Source: Clostridia bacterium
GTDB taxonomy: Bacteria > Bacillota > Clostridia > Monoglobales > Monoglobaceae
Assembly: GCA_017409915.1 (NCBI GenBank)
Contig: JAFQRU010000126.1
Location: 1-16,509, forward strand
Direction of reading: 5' to 3'
Length of the DNA stretch: 16,509 nucleotides
Below the pieces are notes generated by a model, which saw only the letters and a list, made by a program, of their open reading frames with translations, did not search any database and was not told the origin of the DNA. Positions 7,520 to 14,879 of this stretch are shown here, one piece after another; position 1 is the first letter of the stretch; each line of letters opens with the position of its first letter. The translations under genes and the position numbers were made by a program.

Positions 7520-9451
7520 TAAGTTTTCAGCCTCTCGGAGCCAAATGTCTGCTACTGCATCGGATGGCATAGAGAAGTCGCCTCTTGGAGAAAGGCCAAC
7601 GCTTCCTATTTTTATTCCGTCGGGGACACAGTTTCTCTTAAATTGTTGGGTGAAAAATCTCTTATAGAAATTTTTAAGCCACTTTAATAGGATTTCTTCT
7701 GAAAAATCATCCTTAAAGGCGATTTTCGCCATTTCAAAAATCTTGCTTGGAGAAAATCCAAATCGGATAACATTATATATAAAGAAATCGTGGAGAATAT
7801 ACGGCCCAACAAGGCTTTCCGTTTCCTGAGAAATTTCGCCCTTTTTATCGGGAGGTAAAAGCTCGGGACTTACGGGAGTAGCAACAATATCCTCTAAGAT
7901 TTCTTTTGCATTTTCAAAAGCTTTTGTGTTTGAAAGGGTTTTAACAATTTCAAAAATAAGAGTCTTGGGAATTCCGCAGTTCACGCTGTACATACTCATA
8001 TGGTCGCCGTTATAGGTGCACCAGCCGAGAGCCATTTCGCTTAAATCTCCTGTGCCCACAACAATTCCGCCAACCTCTCCCGCATAGTCCATCAAAACCT
8101 GGGTTCTTTCTCTTGCCTGAGCATTTTCATAGGTCAAATCGAGCTTTCCCTTATCGTGTCCAATATCCTCAAAATGTTTGAGGCAGGCGTCTTTTATATC
8201 TATTTCCTTTGCCGTTACTCCCAAAGCTTCCATAAGCTTTTTGGCGTTTTTATATGTTCTTCCTGATGTGCCGAAAGCAGGCATTGTAAGAGCGAAAATG
8301 TTCTCTCTTGAAAGAGATAGGATATCCATAGCTCTTGCACAGACCAAAATGACAAGAGTTGAGTCAAGGCCACCTGAGATACCAACAACCGCTTTTCCGC
8401 CTGTTATTTTAAGGCGTTTTGCAAGGCCTTTTGCCTGGACCTCAAAAATTTCTTTACATCTTTTTTCTCTTTCCTCTTTATCCTCGGGGATAAAGGGAGT
8501 TTTTTTTACCTTTAAAAATCTGCCGTCGTTTTCCTCTTCCTCGGCATCAATTAAAATCTCGCAAAAATCGTTTTGCTCTGCATCAATAAAATCCTTAAAG
8601 GTTGTATTTTTAAGACGGTCCGCTCTTATTTTATCAAGGTCGATGTCCATAAAAAGCATATCATTTTCCGTTGCAACCGTTTCATTTTTAGCAACAAAAT
8701 TTCCTCTCTCATAAGCGCAAAGCTGACCTGAGAAAACCATATCGGAGGTTGATTCGCTTGCCCCGACGGATGCAAAAGCATAAGCACAGAGATTTCTTCT
8801 TGAAGTTTCTCTTATTGCATCTTCGATTTTTTCACGGCTTCCAACAGTCTCATTGTTTGCACCGGGATTTAAGATGATTTCCGCTCCGCCAAGGGATAAA
8901 AGACTGCTCATTTGAATAGGGGACATTAAATCTTCCCCGATTTCAATTCCAAATCTCGCACCGCCGAGGGAGAAAATCAAATCTTCCCCGAAAGGAATGT
9001 CATATTCCTCTTTAAGCATAAGCTCTTTTGAGGAAATTATTTCTCTTATGCCCTCGCCTGATGAGAAATATCTCTTTTCCGCAAAGCCGCCATAATTTTT
9101 CAATGTTGATTTAGGGACAATGCCCAAGACCTTGCCTTTCCCTATAACAAATGCGCAGTCAAAGAGTCTTCCTTTATACATTAAAGGCGCCCCTAAAACT
9201 ACTGTTATATCCTGTTCCAAAGTTAAGCTTGCAACTCTTTTTATTGCTTTATAAGAAGATGTGATAAGGGTTTTCTGGAAAAACAAATCGGCGCAGGTAT
9301 ATCCGCACAAGGAAAGCTCAGGGAAGAGCACAATTCTTGCCCCGTTTTCTCTTGCCTCTTTAATTTTTTCCATAATTTCCGCAAGGTTTTTGTCCACATT
9401 CCCAACAGAAATTTCCGGCACAACTGCCGATATTCTTATAATCCCCTTCAT
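7514..9451 (-). CDS. nadE: NAD+ synthase, two-domain form, with glutaminase nucleophile Cys replaced by Gly
   Basis: NadE makes NAD+ from nicotinate adenine dinucleotide, ATP and an ammonia source. The 645-residue protein has an N-terminal nitrilase-type glutaminase domain (about 1-290) and a C-terminal PP-loop synthetase domain. The latter carries SGGLDST (359-365), YENAQARERTQ, GTGDLSEMALGW and GDHMSMY, so the synthetase looks intact. In the glutaminase domain the catalytic Glu (E45 in FPELSLCGYT) and Lys (K114 in VPKSTL) are present. The position of the nucleophilic Cys, normally in an EICEDLW-like motif, reads IEIGEDLM: Gly172, codon GGG at 8936-8938. It therefore probably uses free ammonia or a partner glutaminase. 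A GGAG-type site lies before the ATG, and the gene has its own promoter. Confidence 0.95.
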   Translation of the reverse strand: MKGIIRISAVVPEISVGNVDKNLAEIMEKIKEARENGARIVLFPELSLCGYTCADLFFQKTLITSSYKAIKRVASLTLEQDITVVLGAPLMYKGRLFDCAFVIGKGKVLGIVPKSTLKNYGGFAEKRYFSSGEGIREIISSKELMLKEEYDIPFGEDLIFSLGGARFGIEIGEDLMSPIQMSSLLSLGGAEIILNPGANNETVGSREKIEDAIRETSRRNLCAYAFASVGASESTSDMVFSGQLCAYERGNFVAKNETVATENDMLFMDIDLDKIRADRLKNTTFKDFIDAEQNDFCEILIDAEEEENDGRFLKVKKTPFIPEDKEEREKRCKEIFEVQAKGLAKRLKITGGKAVVGISGGLDSTLVILVCARAMDILSLSRENIFALTMPAFGTSGRTYKNAKKLMEALGVTAKEIDIKDACLKHFEDIGHDKGKLDLTYENAQARERTQVLMDYAGEVGGIVVGTGDLSEMALGWCTYNGDHMSMYSVNCGIPKTLIFEIVKTLSNTKAFENAKEILEDIVATPVSPELLPPDKKGEISQETESLVGPYILHDFFIYNVIRFGFSPSKIFEMAKIAFKDDFSEEILLKWLKNFYKRFFTQQFKRNCVPDGIKIGSVGLSPRGDFSMPSDAVADIWLREAENLI

Positions 9452-9488
9452 AACTTTTCTCCTTAACTTTGGTTTATATCCTGATTAT

Positions 9489-9516
9489 ATTATACCCTTA
9501 TTTTCAAAAAAGTCAA
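9489..9516 (-). promoter_or_regulatory. Promoter for nadE
   Basis: On the minus strand the -35 box TTGACT (9516-9511) and -10 box TATAAT (9494-9489) are separated by 16 bases. The -35 box sits 2 bases beyond the stop codon of the upstream kinase gene. nadE can thus be transcribed alone, besides any read-through from the rdgB-ttcA-trmN6-rsmI-kinase operon. Confidence 0.75.
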
Positions 9517-9518
9517 TT

Positions 9519-10421
9519 TTACCTAAGCTCTGCGCTTAAAAGTCTTAAAATTTCGTCCTTTGTTGCAAGAGTTTCAGAAAATGCCGTTGCCGACCCTGCG
9601 CATATCCCAAGTCTTAGCGCATCGAGAAGCCCCTCGCCCTTTGTTATGGCCGTAAGGAAGCCTGCAACCATTGAGTCCCCTGCTCCCACAGAGTTTATAA
9701 CCTCTCCCTCGGGGGCGTTCATTTCATAAGCCTCGTCGCGTGTTACAAGGACCGCTCCGCCACCGCCAAGAGAAACAAGGACATTTTCCGCTCCGGCATC
9801 AACGAGTTTTCTTCCATAGAATACCGCATCGGTTTTAACCTCAATTTTTACCCCGTAAATATCCCCAAGCTCGTGAGCGTTTGGCTTTATGAGATAAGGT
9901 TTTAAGCTCAGGGCATTTTTAAGAGCCTGACCTGAGGCATCAACAACAGTCTTAACCCCTTTCGGAAGTCTTGACATTAAATCCATATAGATTGTGGGAG
10001 AAATTCCGCTTGGGACGCTTCCTGACAAAACAAGAATGTCTCCCTCTTTTAATTCAGAGATTCTGCTGTATAGAGCGTTAAGGGCGGTCCCTGAAACAAC
10101 GGGGCCTTTGCCGTTAAGCTCGGTTTCCTCTCCGCTTTTAATTTTAACATTTATTCTTGAATTCTGCCCCTCTAAACGGATAAAGTCACACTTTACCCCA
10201 GCCTCTTGTGCCATTTTTATAATGGCATCTCCCGTAAAGCCACCTATAAAGCCAAGGGCAACATTAGGCACATCAAGAGTTGACAACACCGCAGACACAT
10301 TAAGACCTTTCCCGCCGAAAGTCATCTGAGCAGAATCGGCATAGTTAAGCTCGCCTAATTTAAAATCCTCCGTAGTGGCAATATAGTCAATGGCAGGGTT
10401 TAAAGTTACTGTATAAATCAT
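9519..10421 (-). CDS. fruK: PfkB-family sugar kinase, probably 1-phosphofructokinase
   Basis: This 300-residue ribokinase-fold enzyme most resembles FruK, which phosphorylates fructose 1-phosphate to fructose 1,6-bisphosphate. The N-terminus MIYTVTLNPAIDYI is typical of the 1-PFK/tagatose-6-P kinase branch. GGKGLNVS (36-43) is the first PfkB signature, and NSVGAGDSMVAGF (243-255) carries the anion hole and catalytic Asp249. KPNAHEL (179-185) is also a branch hallmark. No fructose PTS gene (fruA) or FruR-type regulator is nearby, although fruK normally sits with them. Its start overlaps the rsmI stop by 4 bases, so it is translationally coupled to an RNA-modification operon. Tagatose-6-phosphate kinase is the main alternative. 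Confidence 0.87.
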   Translation of the reverse strand: MIYTVTLNPAIDYIATTEDFKLGELNYADSAQMTFGGKGLNVSAVLSTLDVPNVALGFIGGFTGDAIIKMAQEAGVKCDFIRLEGQNSRINVKIKSGEETELNGKGPVVSGTALNALYSRISELKEGDILVLSGSVPSGISPTIYMDLMSRLPKGVKTVVDASGQALKNALSLKPYLIKPNAHELGDIYGVKIEVKTDAVFYGRKLVDAGAENVLVSLGGGGAVLVTRDEAYEMNAPEGEVINSVGAGDSMVAGFLTAITKGEGLLDALRLGICAGSATAFSETLATKDEILRLLSAELR

Positions 10422-11266
10422 TGTTTCTTCTCCATTTTAAGATATATTTCATAAACCTCTCTCTTTGGAAGATTAAGCTCCTGAGCAACGGCTTTGACAA
10501 GCTCCTTGCCGTAGAGAGTTTCACTTTGTCTTATTTTCAAAAGTTCTTCGGGGGAGGGAAGGCTTTCCCTTTGTTCTTTAAGAAGTTCTTCCTCGCTTGC
10601 CCCTTCGATAACCAGAACAAATTCCCCTTTTGGCGAAGTTTCTTCAAAATGAGAAATGGCGGATTCAATATCCCCCCTGATTATCTCCTCAAACTTTTTG
10701 GTAAGCTCACGGCAGACCGCAATCTTTCTGTTTCCCAAAACATCTTTCAAGTCGGAAAGGGTTTTGAGGAGTTTATGCGGTGCCTCATAGAAAATCAAAG
10801 TTCTTGTATCTTTTTTGACGCTTTCAAGATGGTCTGTCCTCTCCTTTTTAGGGACGGGCAAAAAGCCTTCAAAGGAAAATCTTCTTCCTGAAATTCCGCT
10901 GTATACAAGAGCCGTTGTAAAAGCCGTTGGTCCGCAGAGAGTTACGATTTCAATATTGTTTTCAATGCAGAGTTTAACAAGTTCTTCCCCAGGGTCAGAA
11001 ATGACGGGCATTCCCGCATCCGAAACTAATGCAATATTCTTACCCTCGGTCAGAAGCTTTAAAAGTTCTTTCCCTGCACTTTCCTTGTTATGCTCGTGAT
11101 AGCTCATAAGAGGAGCCTTTATCTCAAAATGATTGAGGAGCTTTAAGGTGTTTCTTGTATCCTCAGCGGCGATTATATCCACCATCTTCAAGGTTTCAAG
11201 AGCTCTTATGGTTATGTCCCCAAGGTTTCCGATGGGTGTTCCGCATATATAAAGTGTTCCGCTCAT
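10418..11266 (-). CDS. rsmI: 16S rRNA (cytidine(1402)-2'-O)-methyltransferase
   Basis: RsmI methylates the 2'-OH of C1402 in the ribosomal decoding centre using S-adenosylmethionine. The 282-residue protein has the tetrapyrrole-methylase fold. Motifs in order are CGTPIGNLGDITIRAL (8-23), AEDTRNT (34-40), SDAGMPVISDPG (81-92, SAM site), FEGFLPVPKKER, FYEAPHKL and GEFVLVIEG. A C-terminal extension of about 50 residues contains a helical LPKREVYEIYLKM segment, common in the family. It overlaps trmN6 upstream and the kinase downstream by 4 bases each (ATGA-type junctions). Confidence 0.96.
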   Translation of the reverse strand: MSGTLYICGTPIGNLGDITIRALETLKMVDIIAAEDTRNTLKLLNHFEIKAPLMSYHEHNKESAGKELLKLLTEGKNIALVSDAGMPVISDPGEELVKLCIENNIEIVTLCGPTAFTTALVYSGISGRRFSFEGFLPVPKKERTDHLESVKKDTRTLIFYEAPHKLLKTLSDLKDVLGNRKIAVCRELTKKFEEIIRGDIESAISHFEETSPKGEFVLVIEGASEEELLKEQRESLPSPEELLKIRQSETLYGKELVKAVAQELNLPKREVYEIYLKMEKKQ

Positions 11267-12006
11267 TCCTTATCCCTTCCGTAAATTTCATTTATTTCCT
11301 CTGTATAGTTTCCCATATCGTCGTGAACATAAAGTGGCGGATCCAAAAAGAGTTTTGGCTTTCCGCATTTTGCCCCCTCTATAAGAATCATTGTTGCGGT
11401 TTTAGTTGGGGACGGATGAACAAACCGAAGTCTTTTCGGCTCGATTTTATATTTTCGCATCAGGCACAAAATGTCCGCCAGTCTTTCAGGGCGGTGAATT
11501 AAAGCGAGCTTTCCGTAGGGCTTTAAAATATCCGCCGAAACTGAAATTATGTCTTCAAGAGAACATAAAACCTCATGCCTTGAAATGGTCATATTATCTT
11601 CTTTGTTTTTAAGACCGCCAAGGTTTTCTTTATATGGCGGGTTGCAGGTTATATTGTCAAAACTGCTTTTTTTGAAAAGTTTTGCACCGTCCTTTAAATC
11701 CCCACAAAGCATTTCCACTTTATCAGAAAGGGAGTTAATCTCAACGCTCCTTTTTGCCATATCGGCGACTTCTTCCTGTATTTCAAGACCTGTTATGCTT
11801 TTGGCAAGACTTTTCCTTGTAAGTAAAATCGGAATAATTCCGCTCCCTGAGCAAAGGTCTAACACCTTAGCATCCTTTTTAATTCCTTTTGAGGCAAAGT
11901 CCGACAGCAAAACCGCGTCAACCCCGAAGCAAAACCAGTTTGGATTCTGGATAAGTTTAAGGCCGCCCGTTTGCAAATCGTCAAGCCTCTCATATGGATA
12001 AATCAT
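11263..12006 (-). CDS. trmN6: tRNA1(Val) (adenine(37)-N6)-methyltransferase family
   Basis: This 247-residue class I SAM-dependent methyltransferase belongs to the YfiC/TrmN6 (COG4123) family. FGVDAVLLSDFA (27-38) leads into the SAM-binding motif VLDLCSGSGIIPILL (about 48-62). The catalytic motif is NPPY (ITCNPPYKE, about 118-126), characteristic of N6-adenine methylation. In E. coli the relative modifies A37 of tRNA1-Val; in Firmicutes the exact tRNA target is less certain, so only the family is secure. It is coupled on both sides by 4-bp overlaps to the ttcA-like gene and rsmI. This order, methyltransferase then rsmI, is common in Firmicutes. Confidence 0.9.
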   Translation of the reverse strand: MIYPYERLDDLQTGGLKLIQNPNWFCFGVDAVLLSDFASKGIKKDAKVLDLCSGSGIIPILLTRKSLAKSITGLEIQEEVADMAKRSVEINSLSDKVEMLCGDLKDGAKLFKKSSFDNITCNPPYKENLGGLKNKEDNMTISRHEVLCSLEDIISVSADILKPYGKLALIHRPERLADILCLMRKYKIEPKRLRFVHPSPTKTATMILIEGAKCGKPKLFLDPPLYVHDDMGNYTEEINEIYGRDKE

Positions 12007-12731
12007 TCTTTCTGCCCCTTTTCCGCCTCAGTTTTCCAAGGCCCAAGTCCGCTTTTTATGGCGTGCATCATTCTTGTTTTAAAGTGGTGGTCGCCCTTAT
12101 TTTTCTCGTTTATAAAATCTTTCATATCCTGCCTTTTGGAAACTCCGTCCATTGGGCATAAATTCTTAACAACAGGGAATTCAAGACGGGAAGATGCCCC
12201 CTTTATGTCCCCCTCGGGAACATAGATAAGCGGGCGGATAACAAACATATCCGTTCTTGAAAGATAGGTAACGGGAGCGAAGGTGTTAAGGCGTCCCTCA
12301 TAAAAAAGGGAGAGGAAAAATGTTTCAATAACATCCTCCTGATGATGCCCTAACGCCACCTTGTTGCAACCTATTTCCTTTGCAAGTTCGCAAAGGGCGC
12401 CCCGACGCATTTTTGCACAGAGAGAACAAGGGTTACTCTCTTTTCTTATGTCAAATAAAACCTGACTTATTTCTGTTTTCTTAACTATGTAAGAAACATC
12501 GATTTCCTCGCAAAACTTTTCGATTGATGAATAGTCCATTCCAAACCCCATATCAATGGTTATGGCTTTAAGAGAAAAGTCCTTATTCGCAAAATGGCGA
12601 TACTGAGAAAGGGCATAAAGAAGAGCCAGAGAGTCTTTTCCCCCTGAAATTCCAACAGCAATAATGTCGCCGTCTTTTATCATATCATAATCGTCAATAG
12701 CCCGACGCATATGACTTAAAATCCGTTTCAC
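12003..12731 (-). CDS. ttcA: TtcA-like PP-loop tRNA-thiolation enzyme (GTG start)
   Basis: This 242-residue PP-loop ATPase has SGGKDS at 29-34 for ATP-dependent activation. It has the iron-sulfur cysteines expected of TtcA: C102 and C105 in PCSLCAKMRRG, and a distant C192 in NLCPMDG. HHQEDVIETFF (129-139) is also family-typical. TtcA adds sulfur to C32 of certain tRNAs. The start is GTG at 12731, directly abutting the rdgB stop (TAA then GTG), with AAAGGA inside the end of rdgB as the probable ribosome binding site. An ATG seven codons later has no site and would trim a plausible N-terminus. A TtcA-related enzyme of different tRNA specificity is possible. Confidence 0.88.
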   Translation of the reverse strand: MKRILSHMRRAIDDYDMIKDGDIIAVGISGGKDSLALLYALSQYRHFANKDFSLKAITIDMGFGMDYSSIEKFCEEIDVSYIVKKTEISQVLFDIRKESNPCSLCAKMRRGALCELAKEIGCNKVALGHHQEDVIETFFLSLFYEGRLNTFAPVTYLSRTDMFVIRPLIYVPEGDIKGASSRLEFPVVKNLCPMDGVSKRQDMKDFINEKNKGDHHFKTRMMHAIKSGLGPWKTEAEKGQKE

Positions 12732-13316
12732 TTAATCTTTCAATCCTTTCATCATTTCAGAGAGAGCTCTGCTTCTATGGCTTATTTTGTTTTTTTCTTC
12801 CATTGGAATCTCCGCCATAGACATATTATATTCGAAAGCAAAGAAGATAGGGTCATAACCAAAGCCGTTTGCCCCCCGTCTTTCCTCTAAAATTCTTCCG
12901 TCGCACTTTCCGAAGAAGGTTTTTTCTTCTCCATCTGGGAAAACAACTGCAATTGCACAGGCAAAATATGCCCCTCTTTTTTCTTCGGGAACTCCCATCA
13001 ACGCGCCTAAAAGCTTGTCTATATTTGCATCGTCCGTTGCGCCCTCCCCTGCATATCTTGCAGTATAAACCCCCGGGGCACCCCCAAGATACTCAACGCA
13101 AAGCCCGCTGTCGTCCGCAATTGTGGGAAGATTTGTGATTTTTGCAACTGTTCTTGCTTTGATTAAAGCGTTTTCCTCAAAAGTTTCTCCGTCCTCAATT
13201 ATGTCAAGGCCTTTCGCCTTTGTTTCGTCCATTGTTATAATGGAAAAACCCTCGCCTAATATATTCTCAATTTCGACAGCCTTATTCTTATTCTGGCTGG
13301 CCAATACAAATTCCAT
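12732..13316 (-). CDS. rdgB: RdgB/HAM1 family XTP/dITP pyrophosphatase
   Basis: This house-cleaning enzyme hydrolyses ITP, dITP and XTP to monophosphates, keeping deaminated purines out of nucleic acids. The 194-residue length is typical. ASQNKNK (6-12) is the N-terminal substrate-phosphate motif. FEENALIKA (46-54) and ADDSGL (67-72) supply the metal-binding acidic residues. PGVYTARYAG (81-90), GFGYDPIF and SHRSRAL complete the family pattern. The ATG has AGGAG about 10 bases upstream. It is the first gene of a five-gene minus-strand operon and shares its upstream region with the divergent amino acid ABC operon. Confidence 0.97.
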   Translation of the reverse strand: MEFVLASQNKNKAVEIENILGEGFSIITMDETKAKGLDIIEDGETFEENALIKARTVAKITNLPTIADDSGLCVEYLGGAPGVYTARYAGEGATDDANIDKLLGALMGVPEEKRGAYFACAIAVVFPDGEEKTFFGKCDGRILEERRGANGFGYDPIFFAFEYNMSMAEIPMEEKNKISHRSRALSEMMKGLKD

Positions 13317-13339
13317 ATTTTTTCACTCTCCTGCCTTTA

Positions 13340-13368
13340 TTTATACCATATTTTTTGCTAAATGTAAA
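13340..13368 (-). promoter_or_regulatory. Promoter of the rdgB operon
   Basis: On the minus strand the -35 box TTTACA (13368-13363) and -10 box TATAAA (13345-13340) are 17 bases apart, with TG upstream of the -10. Predicted start near 13333 leaves a leader of only about 17 bases, barely containing the ribosome binding site. Its -35 is 9 bases from the -35 of the divergent promoter. Confidence 0.75.
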
Positions 13369-13377
13369 GAATATCTG

Positions 13378-13406
13378 TTGCAAAATTTTTCATACTGTGT
13401 TATAAT
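13378..13406 (+). promoter_or_regulatory. Promoter of the amino acid ABC transporter operon
   Basis: The -35 box TTGCAA (13378-13383) and perfect -10 box TATAAT (13401-13406) are separated by 17 bases, with TG at 13398-13399 forming an extended -10. Start is predicted near 13413, leaving a leader of about 36 bases with AGGAGG at 13435-13440. The leader is too short for a T-box or typical riboswitch. Confidence 0.85.
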
Positions 13407-13448
13407 GTTCCTATATTTTTGTGCACTGACACATAGGAGGAATTTATT

Positions 13449-14201
13449 ATGAAAAGAATTATTGCATTACTCATGGCAGCTGTTATGGTATTCGCTCTTT
13501 GCGCTTGCGGTGGCAGCGGAGACGATAAGCTCGTTATCGGTTACACAATTTATGAACCAATGAACTTCCTCGCCGAAGACGGTTCTTTAACAGGTTTTGA
13601 CACAGAATTTGCTGAGGCTGTTTGCGAAAAGCTCGGCGTTACTCCTGAATTCGTTGAAATCAACTGGGATACAAAGTTTGCTATCTTAAAGTCTGACCAG
13701 ATTGACTGTATCTGGAACGGTATGACAATTTCTGACGATGTTAAGGCTAACTGTGCTGTTTCCAAGGCGTATGTTAAGAACGCACAGGTTGTTGTTATGG
13801 CAGAAGATATGATTGAAAAATATGCTGATGCTGAATCTATGAAAGACCTTAAATTTACAGCAGAAGCAGGCTCTGCCGGCGAAGCTGCAATCAAGGAAAA
13901 TGGACTTGATGGAAACTATGTTGCAGTTGCAACACAGCAGGACGCTCTTTTAGCTGTTAAGGGCGGTCAGGCTGACGCTTGCGTTATCGACATCACAATG
14001 GCAAAGACAATGACAAAAGACGGCACAAGCTATGACACATTCTCATATGCTGTTGAGCTTACATCCGAAGAATACGGTATCGGTTTCAGACCAGAGGATA
14101 CAGAGCTTTTAGACAGTGTTAACGCTGCAATCGATGAACTCAAAGCAGACGGAACACTTGATGCTCTCGCTGAAAAATACGGTCTTAACCTCGCTTTATA
14201 A
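13449..14201 (+). CDS. Amino acid ABC transporter substrate-binding lipoprotein
   Basis: This is a type-II periplasmic-binding-fold protein of the SBP_bac_3 family, 250 residues, which captures a polar or charged amino acid outside the membrane. The N-terminus is a lipoprotein signal: MKR, a hydrophobic core, then the lipobox LCAC with lipidated Cys20 followed by GG. GFDTEFAEAVCEKLG (about 47-61), the two-lobe ligand segments and a C-terminal LAEKYGL are typical. The specific ligand cannot be read from the sequence. An AGGAGG site 8 bases before the ATG and biased codon use (GTT, GCT, ACA) suggest higher expression than the permease and ATPase that follow. Confidence 0.95.
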   Translation: MKRIIALLMAAVMVFALCACGGSGDDKLVIGYTIYEPMNFLAEDGSLTGFDTEFAEAVCEKLGVTPEFVEINWDTKFAILKSDQIDCIWNGMTISDDVKANCAVSKAYVKNAQVVVMAEDMIEKYADAESMKDLKFTAEAGSAGEAAIKENGLDGNYVAVATQQDALLAVKGGQADACVIDITMAKTMTKDGTSYDTFSYAVELTSEEYGIGFRPEDTELLDSVNAAIDELKADGTLDALAEKYGLNLAL

Positions 14202-14229
14202 TAACTAATTGAAATTTTAAGGTGTTACT

Positions 14230-14877
14230 ATGTCAATGCTAATTACTGTTACAAAAAACCTTTTGGAGGGGTTTAGCACGACCTTTGAGATTTTTGGCTT
14301 AACTCTTCTTATGGCTCTTCCCTTGGGGCTTATTATCTCCTTTGGGTCAATGAGTCGTTTTAAGGTTATCAGATGGCCGATTCGGACCATTATATGGATT
14401 ATAAGAGGAACGCCTCTTATGCTTCAACTTATAATTTTCGGTTTTGGCCCCGGGTTTATCGGCATAAAAGGGGTTAATACCTTTGTTGCCGCAATTGTCG
14501 CTTTCGTTATAAACTATGCCTGCTACTTTTCGGAAATTTTCCGAGGGGGCATTGAAAGCATACCCAAAGGGCAGTATGAGGCAGGACAGGTTTTAGGTCT
14601 TACCAAAACCCAGACCTTTTTTAAAGTAGTTTTAATGCAGGTTGTTAAGCGGATTGTTCCGCCTATGAGCAACGAGTTTCTGACTTTGGTCAAAGATACT
14701 TCTCTTGCAAATACCATTATGGTTTATGAAATCATATGGAACGCAAAAAGACTTGCAAATGCCAGCGGTATTTTATGGCCCCTTTTCTATTCGGGGGTTT
14801 TCTATCTGGCGTTCTGCGGAATTCTTACCCTCATTTTCGGGTATGTTGAGAAGAAATTGAATTATTACAGAGGTTAA
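14230..14877 (+). CDS. Amino acid ABC transporter permease (HisM/GlnP family)
   Basis: This is the membrane channel subunit of the polar amino acid uptake system. The 215 residues hold about five hydrophobic segments. RGTPLMLQL (about 59-67) is a hallmark of the family. The EAA loop that contacts the ATPase is near 104-130 (IFRGGIESIPKGQYEAG, then LGLTKTQTF). SNEFLTLVKDTSLA (about 146-159) is also diagnostic. A single permease gene implies a homodimer. It begins 28 bases after the binding-protein stop behind AAGGTG, and ends 2 bases before the ATPase start. Confidence 0.95.
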   Translation: MSMLITVTKNLLEGFSTTFEIFGLTLLMALPLGLIISFGSMSRFKVIRWPIRTIIWIIRGTPLMLQLIIFGFGPGFIGIKGVNTFVAAIVAFVINYACYFSEIFRGGIESIPKGQYEAGQVLGLTKTQTFFKVVLMQVVKRIVPPMSNEFLTLVKDTSLANTIMVYEIIWNAKRLANASGILWPLFYSGVFYLAFCGILTLIFGYVEKKLNYYRG

Positions 14878-14879
14878 TT

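Noticed and set aside
7389..7667. Open frame on the + strand across the tRNA and the end of nadE
   Set aside because: It reads through a complete tRNA-Leu, a terminator and the antisense of nadE; there is no ribosome binding site.
8178..8714. 178-codon + strand frame inside nadE
   Set aside because: It lies antisense within a well-supported NAD+ synthase; Ser/Phe-rich composition is typical of a shadow frame.
13420..13433. TGTG...CACA inverted repeat in the ABC operon leader
   Set aside because: Four-base arms are too short to support an operator or hairpin.
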